Shown here one piece after another: positions 15,426-22,776 of a stretch of DNA of 42,419 nt. Origin of the DNA: Rhodobacter sp. (GTDB lineage: Bacteria; Pseudomonadota; Alphaproteobacteria; Rhodobacterales; Rhodobacteraceae); NCBI GenBank assembly GCA_020250125.1, contig JADCEL010000012.1:1-42419 (forward strand). The letters run 5' to 3'. Position numbers and translations under genes: made by a program. A model generated the notes under the pieces. It made no database searches, was not told the origin of the DNA, and saw only the letters and a list, made by a program, of their open reading frames with translations. The stretch's first letter is position 1. Each line of letters opens with the position of its first letter.

Positions 15426-16526
15426 ATGACCGCAGCTCCCTTTCCGGTAGGACAACGCGACTACAGCCTGGTCGGCCCCGACAGCCGCCGTGCGGTGGAA
15501 ATCGGACTGGCCTCGGCGGAATGGTACCACTCCGATGTGCCCCGTGCCGTGATGAAGGACCTGATGAAGCGCACCGACGGGCCCGCGATCCGCGATACGA
15601 TCCTTTGGTTTGCACTGTTGATCGGCGGGGCCTGGGGGGGGATCTATTTCTGGGGAACCTGGGCCTGCGTGCCGTTTCTGTTCGTCTACAGCGTGATCTA
15701 CGGATCATCCTGCGACAGCCGCTGGCACGAATGCGGCCATGGCACGGCGTTCCGCACGCCGTGGATGAACGATGTCATCTACCAGATCGCCAGCTTCATG
15801 GTGATGCGCAACCCGGTGACCTGGCGCTGGAGCCACGCCCGGCACCATACGGACACCTACATCGTCGGCCGCGACGCCGAAATCGCCTGGATGCGCCCGC
15901 CCAAGACGCTGACCAATTTCCTGGCCCTGTTCGATGTGATCGGTGCCACCAGGTCCCTGCTTATTCTGGCGCGCAACGCCACGGGCAGGCTGACGCCCGA
16001 CGAGAAGGACTTTGTCCCCGAAAGCGAATGGGGCAAAATGATTCTTGCGGCGCGGATCCACATGGCGATCTATGCTGCGACGATTGCCGTCGCCCTTGCC
16101 ACCTGGTCATGGCTGCCCTTGATGCTCATCGGGTTGCCGCGCATTTATGGCAGTTGGCACATGGTGATGTGCGGGCATTTGCAGCATGCGGGGCTGGCGG
16201 AGAATGTTCTGGATCACCGGCTGAACACCCGCACCGTCTACATGAACCCGATCAGCCGCTACATCTACTGGAACATGAATTACCACATCGAACACCACAT
16301 GTTCCCGATGGTCCCCTACCACGCCCTGCCGCGCCTGCACGAGGTTATCAAGGCCGATCTGCCGCCGCCGAACCTGTCGATCCTGGACGGGTACCGCGAA
16401 GTCTTCGCTTCGCTGCGCCGCCAGAAGACCGACCCCGAATACTACCTTCGCAAGACATTGCCCCCCTCTGCCAAGCCGTACCGGGAAGAGTTCCATACCC
16501 TGAACATCGCCCGGTCGGGCACCTGA
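15426..16526 (+). CDS. Membrane di-iron oxygenase of the fatty-acid-desaturase superfamily, MocD-like
   Basis: The 366-residue membrane protein has the three His boxes of the desaturase/hydroxylase superfamily: HECGH (101-105), HARHH (137-141) and HIEHH (287-291), plus HLQHAG at 251. Hydrophobic stretches lie at about 57-95 and 210-240. In a sugar-uptake operon with a MocE-type Rieske ferredoxin two genes downstream, the best parallel is MocD of rhizobial rhizopine catabolism, proposed to act with MocE and MocF as an oxygenase that demethylates 3-O-methyl-scyllo-inosamine. A lipid desaturase role is unlikely here. Upstream, a 12-codon frame (15390-15429) overlaps the start as ATGA, possibly coupling translation. 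No ferredoxin reductase is in the window. Confidence 0.8.
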   Translation: MTAAPFPVGQRDYSLVGPDSRRAVEIGLASAEWYHSDVPRAVMKDLMKRTDGPAIRDTILWFALLIGGAWGGIYFWGTWACVPFLFVYSVIYGSSCDSRWHECGHGTAFRTPWMNDVIYQIASFMVMRNPVTWRWSHARHHTDTYIVGRDAEIAWMRPPKTLTNFLALFDVIGATRSLLILARNATGRLTPDEKDFVPESEWGKMILAARIHMAIYAATIAVALATWSWLPLMLIGLPRIYGSWHMVMCGHLQHAGLAENVLDHRLNTRTVYMNPISRYIYWNMNYHIEHHMFPMVPYHALPRLHEVIKADLPPPNLSILDGYREVFASLRRQKTDPEYYLRKTLPPSAKPYREEFHTLNIARSGT

Positions 16527-16536
16527 GGAGGCACCA

Positions 16537-17334
16537 GTGACCCGGATCAAGCCCACCATCGCCGACCTTCGCGCCCGCAAGGGCAAGGGGCAACTGACCA
16601 TGCTGCGCGTGATGTCGCTGGACGAGGCGGCGGCGGCCGAAGCGGCCGGGATCGACATTGTGTCCGTGCCTGCCGATCTGGTCACCCATCCGCGCTACCG
16701 CGAAGTGGCACCGACGCTGTTTTCCATGACCGGCCAGACCCATCTGGAGGCTGGAACCCGGGACGATTATCTGCGCTGGGCCTGCAGGGTGATGCTGGCG
16801 GGGGCTGATGCCGTCTACTGTTCGGGCGGGCTTGGCACGGTGGAACATGTCGCGCGCGAACATATCCCGGTTGTCGGGCATGTCGGGCTGGTGCCAAGCC
16901 GCGCCACATGGACCGGCGGCATGAAAGCGGTGGCCAAGACCGCCCAGGGTGCCCGGGCGCTGCTGGAAGAGGTGCGCGCCTATGAGTCTGCCGGCGCTTT
17001 TGCCGTGGAGATCGAGGTGGTCCCGACCGAGGTGGCCAGCGAGATCAGTCGCCGGGTGGGCCTTTTGCTGTGGTCGATGGGGGCCGGGCCGGGATGTGAT
17101 GCGCAGTACCTGTTTGCCGAAGACATTCTTGGCACCAATCGCGGCCACATGCCGCGCCACTCCAAGGTCTACCGCAACTTCGCCGCCGAATATGACCGTC
17201 TTCAGTCCGAGCGCATCGCGGCCTTCCGCGAGTTCATTGCCGATGTCGCCTCTTCCGCCTACCCCGAGGACAGGCATCTGGTGAAAATGTCCCCGCAGGA
17301 ACTGGCTGCCTTTCAGGCCGCGCTGAACAGCTAG
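16537..17334 (+). CDS. PanB-like (ketopantoate hydroxymethyltransferase family) protein lacking most canonical active-site residues
   Basis: This 265-residue barrel protein aligns with PanB through IPVVGHVGLVPS, GGMKAVAKT, ESAGAFAVEIEVVPTEVASEI and SMGAGPGCDAQYLFAEDILG. It keeps the catalytic Glu (Glu181 of E. coli PanB, in VEIEVVP). It replaces the metal-binding Asp of VGDSLG (here VPADLV), the Asp of LADLPF (here FSMTGQ) and the Lys/Glu of VKIEGG (here VYCSGG), and the loop after the first site is about 15-20 residues shorter. Pantothenate synthesis is therefore unlikely. A changed aldol-type or lyase reaction on a 2-keto acid of this pathway is an inference. It has a GAGGAGG site before its GTG start and lies 10 bp after the oxygenase. 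Confidence 0.78.
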   Translation: MTRIKPTIADLRARKGKGQLTMLRVMSLDEAAAAEAAGIDIVSVPADLVTHPRYREVAPTLFSMTGQTHLEAGTRDDYLRWACRVMLAGADAVYCSGGLGTVEHVAREHIPVVGHVGLVPSRATWTGGMKAVAKTAQGARALLEEVRAYESAGAFAVEIEVVPTEVASEISRRVGLLLWSMGAGPGCDAQYLFAEDILGTNRGHMPRHSKVYRNFAAEYDRLQSERIAAFREFIADVASSAYPEDRHLVKMSPQELAAFQAALNS

Positions 17335-17354
17335 CCAAAGCAAGGAGACGATAC

Positions 17355-17669
17355 ATGCCGCAATGGATCCGCGCCTGCGCGACCGACGACATCAATCCCG
17401 AAGACCTGATCCGCTTTGACCATGACGGGGATACATATGCCATCTACCACGCGCCCGATGGCCGCTTCTACGCCACGGCAGGCCGCTGCACGCACGAGGA
17501 TGTACACCTGTGCGATGGTCTGGTCATGGGTCACCTGATCGAATGCCCCAAGCACAATGGCCAGTTCGATTACCGCACCGGCGAAGCAAAGCGATTACCT
17601 GTTTGCGTCAATCTCAAGACCTTTCCGGTCAAGGTCGAGGCCGGGGCCGTTTTCATCGGACTGACCTGA
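17355..17669 (+). CDS. Rieske [2Fe-2S] ferredoxin, MocE family
   Basis: This 104-residue soluble ferredoxin has the Rieske ligands C45-x-H47 and C64-x2-H67, in CTHEDVHLCDG and CPKHNGQFDYRTG. The size and the ending FPVKVEAGAVFIGL match MocE/BphF-type ferredoxins that deliver electrons to oxygenases. It has AAGGAG before the ATG and ends the operon, 20 bp after the PanB-like gene. The partner is most likely the di-iron protein at 15426-16526. A reductase (MocF type) must come from elsewhere. Confidence 0.86.
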   Translation: MPQWIRACATDDINPEDLIRFDHDGDTYAIYHAPDGRFYATAGRCTHEDVHLCDGLVMGHLIECPKHNGQFDYRTGEAKRLPVCVNLKTFPVKVEAGAVFIGLT

Positions 17670-18180
17670 TGGGCCTTGCAATTCCGGTCTGTGCCCACCG
17701 CCGACGGCAGGCTTCCGTCACGGCTTCCGGCCTGTGTCGCGGTGTCCCTGCGCGGGGGTGACGGGTTCGGCCGGCGTGTTCCAGACCCTTCGCCAGCGAT
17801 CATGTCCCCAGGCGTGGTGCATCGCGGCGGTGCCAAGGCCGCGCGCGCGGTGCGTTCACGCGGCTTGCGGTACGGGCGGCTGTGCGCTGCGCGTGCCACA
17901 ACAGGCCAGCCGGGGGTCAAAACCCCTTGCATCCGCCCCGCCCTTCCCTGCGGGCGCTTCGCCGCCGCCGGGCCGGGCGCTGACCCGCCGTTGTGCGGGC
18001 GGAACGGGTCGTGGTGGCAGCGTCGCGCGCGGGCGGGGAAAACGCGGTGCGTTTGCGGGTCCGCCCGGTACGGCCCCCCCTTTGCCGGATCGGGAAGGTC
18101 TTCCCGGCCGGCAGGCGAGGGGGGCGTGCCTCTTGCCTGACCAGACCGCATGTGGCGGGGCAGGCCCCCCTTTGACGGCG
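17670..18180. other. Gap of about 510 bp ending the second sugar locus, largely repeat-derived
   Basis: No gene is supported. From about 17890 on, the sequence is a diverged copy of the dispersed two-module repeat described separately. Frames here give Arg/Gly/Pro-rich translations typical of the repeat, not of proteins. No clear terminator for the operon was found. Confidence 0.6.
17890..18117 (+). repeat. Dispersed GC-rich repeat, copy C (diverged module 1, well-kept module 2)
   Basis: Module 1 is recognisable by GGGCGCTTCGCC and CGGGCCGGGCGCTGAC. Module 2 (about 18026-18114) has GCGCGGGCGGGGAAAACGCG, GCGTTTGCGGGTCCGCCCG and then TTTGCCGGATCGGGAAGGTC. The same order occurs at about 31003-31090 and 26571-26661. 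Confidence 0.65.
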
Positions 18181-18813
18181 TCAGTCGAGGACAAGCGCCA
18201 CTTCGTTGCGCCGGTTCCATGGCAGGGTAAAGGGCGAATCGTAGAACAGGAATTCCGGCTCCTCCCGCCCCGTCAGCCCGGCCCGGTCCGCAATGGCGCG
18301 CAGAGAGGCCGTTGCGTTGGCAAGGGCCGCATCGGTCGGGTGCCCCGGGAACTGCAACACCAGCATCCGCCGCGGGCCGGTTTCGATCAGCCGGATGCGC
18401 GGATCATCGGGCGGCGGCAGGGCCGCCAGGCTTAGGTCCGCCGGCATGGTGAACCGCACCGTCCAGCTTTGCGCGCCGTCCGCGCCCGATTCCGGCGTGC
18501 CCGGTCTGTCAGTGGCATCCGGCACCTGGGCAACGGGCGTGGTCATCGCAATCTTCGAGGCATCCGCATTCGCGCCGAAGATATAGCCGGCAAGACTGCG
18601 GAAGCCCGCGTTGGCGGCCCCGGACCGGCTGCCGCTGACCGTCACCTCTGCGACCAGCTGCGAACCGTAGCTGCGCAATTCGGCCCCTTCCAGGGTGCGC
18701 TCCACCGTATAGGCCGCTGTTTCGGTGCCCTTGTACATCTGCGCCTCGTACATCTGCGCCTCTGCCGGGGTCAGCGTCATCAGAGCCAGGCAAAGAACAA
18801 CCACCCTGCGCAT
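18181..18813 (-). CDS. Secreted SOUL-family heme-binding-like protein
   Basis: This 210-residue protein has a signal peptide (MRRVVVLCLALMTLTPAEA) and a SOUL domain: YTVERTLEGAELRSYGSQLVAEV, FRSLAGYIFGAN, SKIAMTTPVAQ and the terminal FLFYDSPFTLPWNRRNEVALVL. Bacterial SOUL proteins bind heme or tetrapyrroles in some cases; the actual ligand is unknown. A perfect 15-nt tandem duplication at 18733-18762 repeats EAQMY right after the signal peptide. It faces the leu cluster and shows no functional link to it. Confidence 0.85.
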   Translation of the reverse strand: MRRVVVLCLALMTLTPAEAQMYEAQMYKGTETAAYTVERTLEGAELRSYGSQLVAEVTVSGSRSGAANAGFRSLAGYIFGANADASKIAMTTPVAQVPDATDRPGTPESGADGAQSWTVRFTMPADLSLAALPPPDDPRIRLIETGPRRMLVLQFPGHPTDAALANATASLRAIADRAGLTGREEPEFLFYDSPFTLPWNRRNEVALVLD

Positions 18814-18902
18814 CGACGCCCCCCTTGTGCCCGCCCCCCTGCAATCGGATGTGGTGTGGCCTGTCTTGCCTTGAAAGGGCGATGCGCGTAAATCATGCCA
18901 TC

Positions 18903-18989
18903 ATGATGCGTTTCTTTGACATGGATGATCGCGCGCGCATGCCCTGGCGCTTTTACGGTGCGACCGTTTCGGTCCTTGCACGCGGCTGA
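18903..18989 (+). CDS. Candidate small ORF (27-28 aa) in the leuC leader
   Basis: ATGATG at 18903 opens a 28-codon frame with a composition unlike noise, including [14 protein letters not shown] near its end. It stops at 18989 inside an inverted repeat (CGCGGC 18981-18986, GCCGCG 19001-19006) that is followed by a pyrimidine-rich tract before leuC at 19046. It has only one Leu, so it is not a classical leucine attenuator peptide, and its ribosome site is poor. It may be a conserved small protein or regulatory leader frame; I do not recognise it. Confidence 0.35.
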   Translation: MMRFFDMDDRARMPWRFYGATVSVLARG

Positions 18990-19045
18990 CGGCTGCGCCT
19001 GCCGCGCCGTTCCATCTTCTTCACCTTCTCTTCGGGAAAGCAGCC

Positions 19046-20449
19046 ATGTCTCCGAAAACGCTTTACGACAAGATCTGGGATGCCCATGTCGTCCACCAGG
19101 CCGATGACGGCACCTGCCTTTTGTACATCGACCGCCACCTTGTGCATGAGGTGACAAGCCCGCAGGCCTTCGAGGGGCTGCGAATGGCAGGGCGCACTGT
19201 GCGGGCACCGGAAAAGACCATTGCCGTGCCAGACCACAACGTGCCCACCACCGCCGGGCGCGACACGCATATCGATAACGAGGAAAGCCGGATCCAGGTT
19301 GAGGCGCTGGACAGGAACGCGCGCGACTTTGGCATCAACTACTATCCGGTGTCGGATATCCGTCAGGGCATCGTGCATATCGTGGGTCCGGAACAGGGCT
19401 GGACCCTGCCGGGAATGACCGTGGTCTGCGGCGATTCGCACACGGCCACGCATGGTGCCTTCGGCGCGCTGGCCCATGGCATCGGCACATCCGAGGTGGA
19501 ACATGTGCTGGCGACGCAGACGCTGATCCAGCAGAAATCAAAGAACATGAAGGTCGAGATCACCGGCAAACTCCGCCCCGGTGTCACGGCCAAGGACATC
19601 ACCCTGTCGGTGATCGGGGCCACCGGTACGGCAGGCGGCACCGGCCATGTGATTGAATACTGCGGCCAGGCGATCCGCGATCTGTCGATGGAAGGCCGGA
19701 TGACGGTCTGCAACATGGCGATCGAGGGTGGTGCCCGCGCCGGCCTGATTGCACCGGATGAAAAGACCTTCGCCTATGTCATGGGCCGGCCCCATGCGCC
19801 GAAAGGGGCGCAATGGGAAGCCGCGCTTGCCTGGTGGAAGACGCTGTATTCCGACGAGGGCGCGCAGTTTGACAAGGTGGTGACGCTGCGCGGCGAGGAT
19901 ATTGCCCCCGTCGTGACCTGGGGCACCAGCCCCGAAGATGTGCTGCCGATCACCGGCGTGGTGCCAGACCCCGAAAGCTTTACCGGCGGCAAGGTGGAGG
20001 CGGCGCGGCGCAGCCTGGACTACATGGGGCTGGTTCCGGGCCAGAAGCTGTCCGAGATCAGGATCGACACGGTCTTCATCGGGTCCTGCACCAACGGGCG
20101 GATCGAAGACCTGCGCGCGGCCGCCGCAATCCTGAAGGGCAAGAAGATCAAGGACGGCTTGCGCGCCATGGTCGTGCCCGGATCGGGTCTTGTCCGCGCC
20201 CAGGCCGAGGAAGAGGGCCTGGCGCAGATTTTCATCGACGCAGGCTTTGAATGGCGCCTTGCGGGCTGTTCGATGTGCCTTGCGATGAACCCCGACCAGC
20301 TTTCCCCCGGCGAACGCTGCGCCGCCACCTCGAACCGCAACTTCGAAGGCCGTCAGGGCCGCGGCGGGCGCACCCACCTTCTGTCGCCGGCGATGGCGGC
20401 GGCCGCAGCGGTGACGGGGCGGCTGACGGATGTGCGGGAGATGATGTGA
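19046..20449 (+). CDS. leuC: 3-isopropylmalate dehydratase large subunit
   Basis: This 467-residue aconitase-superfamily protein pairs with LeuD to isomerise 2-isopropylmalate to 3-isopropylmalate in leucine synthesis. The [4Fe-4S] cysteines are visible in FIGSCTNGR (about residue 347) and in [12 protein letters not shown] (about 407-410). [22 protein letters not shown] and TYA-type substrate segments are present, and the length is normal. The partner leuD starts only at 21339 because a DUF3800 gene lies between them, beginning 3 bp after the leuC stop. A small ORF and a stem-loop occupy the leader. Confidence 0.97.
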   Translation: MSPKTLYDKIWDAHVVHQADDGTCLLYIDRHLVHEVTSPQAFEGLRMAGRTVRAPEKTIAVPDHNVPTTAGRDTHIDNEESRIQVEALDRNARDFGINYYPVSDIRQGIVHIVGPEQGWTLPGMTVVCGDSHTATHGAFGALAHGIGTSEVEHVLATQTLIQQKSKNMKVEITGKLRPGVTAKDITLSVIGATGTAGGTGHVIEYCGQAIRDLSMEGRMTVCNMAIEGGARAGLIAPDEKTFAYVMGRPHAPKGAQWEAALAWWKTLYSDEGAQFDKVVTLRGEDIAPVVTWGTSPEDVLPITGVVPDPESFTGGKVEAARRSLDYMGLVPGQKLSEIRIDTVFIGSCTNGRIEDLRAAAAILKGKKIKDGLRAMVVPGSGLVRAQAEEEGLAQIFIDAGFEWRLAGCSMCLAMNPDQLSPGERCAATSNRNFEGRQGRGGRTHLLSPAMAAAAAVTGRLTDVREMM

Positions 20450-20452
20450 TCA

Positions 20453-21208
20453 GTGTCTGCGTTCTCGGACTACATCCTCTACTTTGACGAAAGCGGCTCA
20501 CCCGATCTTTCGCATATCGACCCCGAGTATCCGCTGTTCGTTTTGGCGGCAGTCCTGGTGTCGAAAGAGGACTATGTTTCTAGGATCGTTCCGGAAGTTC
20601 AACGTCTGAAGTTCGATTTTGTGGGGCATGATCAGATTATTCTCCACGAAGTTGACATCCGCAAACAGGACGCGGCCTTTGCGTTCCTGCGGCGGGACAA
20701 GGCTGTTCGCTTGGATTTTCTGGCAAGAGTATCAACTTTGGTCGAACAGGCACCGGTTGAGGCGGTCTGCGCGGTGATCCGCAAGGACGAGCTGAAGTCC
20801 CGCTGCTTCCGTCCGTTTGATCCCTATGAAATCGCGTTGCAGTTCTGCCTTGAATTGGCAACTGTCCGCCTTCTTGATCTGGGCCAGACCGGTCGCGAGA
20901 TATGTGCGGTGTTCGAGCGCCGTGGTTTGAAGGAAGACAACGAACTTGAACTGGCCTTTCGCCGCATCGTGGCCGGTGACGCTGAATTGCAGCACGGCAC
21001 GAACAACCGACACCGGGTTTCCTTGTTGCAGAAGGTTCAATGGCTGCCGCATTTTGTAAGCAAGAAGGCCAACTCCAGCGGCTTGCAACTTGCAGACCTT
21101 ATTGCGCGGCCAATCGGTCTGAGCATTCTGCGACCGGGGCAGCCGAACCGCGCGTTCGAGACCGTAAGGGGAAAGATCGCGACGGGGATGCTGAAGTGCT
21201 TCCCCTGA
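20453..21208 (+). CDS. DUF3800 domain protein inserted between leuC and leuD
   Basis: This 251-residue protein has the DUF3800 hallmarks: YILYFDESGS at the N-terminus (Asp12, Glu13), LHEVDIR near 64-70, a conserved VFERRG-type strand near 151 and the terminal SSGLQLADLIARPI. The fold is predicted to be RNase H-like with an acidic active site; members are often found in defence or mobile contexts, but the biochemical role is not settled. It starts with GTG 3 bp after leuC and has visibly lower GC than its neighbours, suggesting recent acquisition. It lies in the leu transcript, so it is probably expressed with leucine synthesis. Confidence 0.8.
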   Translation: MSAFSDYILYFDESGSPDLSHIDPEYPLFVLAAVLVSKEDYVSRIVPEVQRLKFDFVGHDQIILHEVDIRKQDAAFAFLRRDKAVRLDFLARVSTLVEQAPVEAVCAVIRKDELKSRCFRPFDPYEIALQFCLELATVRLLDLGQTGREICAVFERRGLKEDNELELAFRRIVAGDAELQHGTNNRHRVSLLQKVQWLPHFVSKKANSSGLQLADLIARPIGLSILRPGQPNRAFETVRGKIATGMLKCFP

Positions 21209-21338
21209 AACAAAAACAAACGGCCCCCGAGATCGCCCAGGAGCCGCCTGCCAACCGGGAAAAGCCCAGTCCTGACCAACCAGATAGTGGCCGGTCACAG
21301 CATCGTCAAGTCCCCAAAAAGATCGGAGTTAACACCCC

Positions 21339-21944
21339 ATGACCCCATTCACCACCCTGACCGGCATCGCCGCCCCCATGCCGCTGGTCAATATCGACAC
21401 CGATATGATCATTCCCAAGCAGTTCCTGAAGACGATCAAGCGATCCGGCCTTGGCAGGAACCTGTTCGATGAGATGCGCTTCACCCCCGACGGGGCGGAG
21501 ATTGCGGAATTCGTGCTGAACCAGCCAGCCTACCGCAAGGCCGGGATTCTGGTTGCGGGCGACAATTTCGGCTGCGGGTCCAGCCGCGAACATGCGCCCT
21601 GGGCGCTTCTGGATTTCGGCATCCGGGCGGTGATTTCCACCAGCTTTGCCGACATCTTCTACAACAACTGCTTCAAGAACGGCATCCTGCCGATCGTGCT
21701 GCCCGCCGATCAGGTCGAAGTCCTGATGGAAGACGCCAGGAAAGGTGCCAATGCCCGCATGACGGTGGACCTTGGCGCACAAACCGTCACGGCGTCTGAC
21801 GGGCGGTCCTTTTCCTTCGAAGTCGACCCGTTCCGCAAGCACTGCCTGATGAACGGCCTTGATGACATCGGTCTGTCGCTTGAAAAGGTGGCCTCGATCG
21901 ACGCCTACGAAAAAAGGACTTCCGCCCTGCGTCCTTGGGTCTGA
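21339..21944 (+). CDS. leuD: 3-isopropylmalate dehydratase small subunit
   Basis: This 201-residue protein is LeuD, the swivelling domain partner of LeuC. It has [15 protein letters not shown] near residue 20, the substrate loop [17 protein letters not shown] (about 72-88) and [17 protein letters not shown] near 105. It has a GGAG site before the ATG. About 130 bp separate it from the DUF3800 gene, with no clear promoter or terminator, so it probably still depends on leuC read-through. Confidence 0.97.
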   Translation: MTPFTTLTGIAAPMPLVNIDTDMIIPKQFLKTIKRSGLGRNLFDEMRFTPDGAEIAEFVLNQPAYRKAGILVAGDNFGCGSSREHAPWALLDFGIRAVISTSFADIFYNNCFKNGILPIVLPADQVEVLMEDARKGANARMTVDLGAQTVTASDGRSFSFEVDPFRKHCLMNGLDDIGLSLEKVASIDAYEKRTSALRPWV

Positions 21945-22776
21945 TCAGGCGACAGATGCCAGATAAGGGGGCGGTGGCCGGCGAAGCCTTTCCATCAGGC
22001 GATTGATGCAGCGCAGTGACCGGTCTTCGATGAAAGCGCCACAAATGACGACGCCTTTCGTCACGTCAGCGCCGCGCCTTTGGAAAGCAGGCAGACATCG
22101 GGCAGGCAGGATGCACGCCGCGACGGCTGGCGTGATCTTCTTGGAACACGGGCCAGGCACCGTGTGGGGTCCACCCGGCAAAGGGGCGGCAAAGCCGGTC
22201 TGCCGCCCTGACGGGCGGGTTTGTCCGGGCCGTGTCTGGGGCGGGCCTTCTGGCACCCCCCCCTTGAGTCCGCCTTCAGGTGTCGGCACCGGCGGCGCGG
22301 ACATGGCTGCCCTGATCGCGCTGTCCTGCGGGCTTGTGACCTTCGTCGGGTGGGATGCCGTCTGCCCCGTGCTGGCCAAAGGTCGCTTTGCCCGCCCCTT
22401 CCACCGCATCCCTTTCCCGATGCTGTTTGCGACGGTCCTGGCGCCGGCAGTCATCGCCCAAGGCGAAACACAGCCATCAGCGACGTCGGTCTTCCTGCTG
22501 TGCGCAGGCGGCATCAAGGGACAGGCGATGTACCTTCCTGCCAGCCCGCTGCGTCTTGTGATGCCGGTCATCGGGGCGGTGCCCCGCAAGGCCTGCCCGG
22601 CCCTGCCCCGCTGCGGGGGGCGACGGGGTCTGACGGTCGGGCCGGGGTGCCCGCGTTAACATTGCGTTAGGGTTCCTGCGGCCATTGTCGGTCGTGGCGG
22701 TGGTGCGGGCGGGCGGCAACGGGGTTGAAGCGCTGCCCTTCACCTGTGCGCTGATTTGGATACGGGCGATGCCGGA
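21945..22776. other. Gap of about 830 bp without a supported gene
   Basis: Both strands hold open frames up to about 218 codons, but none shows recognisable motifs or a good start. A frame around 22303-22659 has some hydrophobic stretches and may be a decayed gene. Short inverted repeats (for example around 22190-22225) are present. The gap separates leuD from the EEP gene. Confidence 0.5.

Noticed and set aside
15426-16526. Calling the His-box protein a lipid desaturase
   Set aside because: The operon context is sugar uptake with a MocE-type ferredoxin and nothing for lipid synthesis; MocD is the better parallel.
16537-17334. Calling the PanB-like gene panB (pantothenate synthesis)
   Set aside because: Two metal-binding Asp residues and the active-site Lys are replaced, and no panC or panD is nearby.
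22003-22659. 218-codon frame with some hydrophobic stretches after leuD
   Set aside because: No ribosome site, no recognisable domain and a Pro/Gly-rich N-terminal half; at best a decayed gene.
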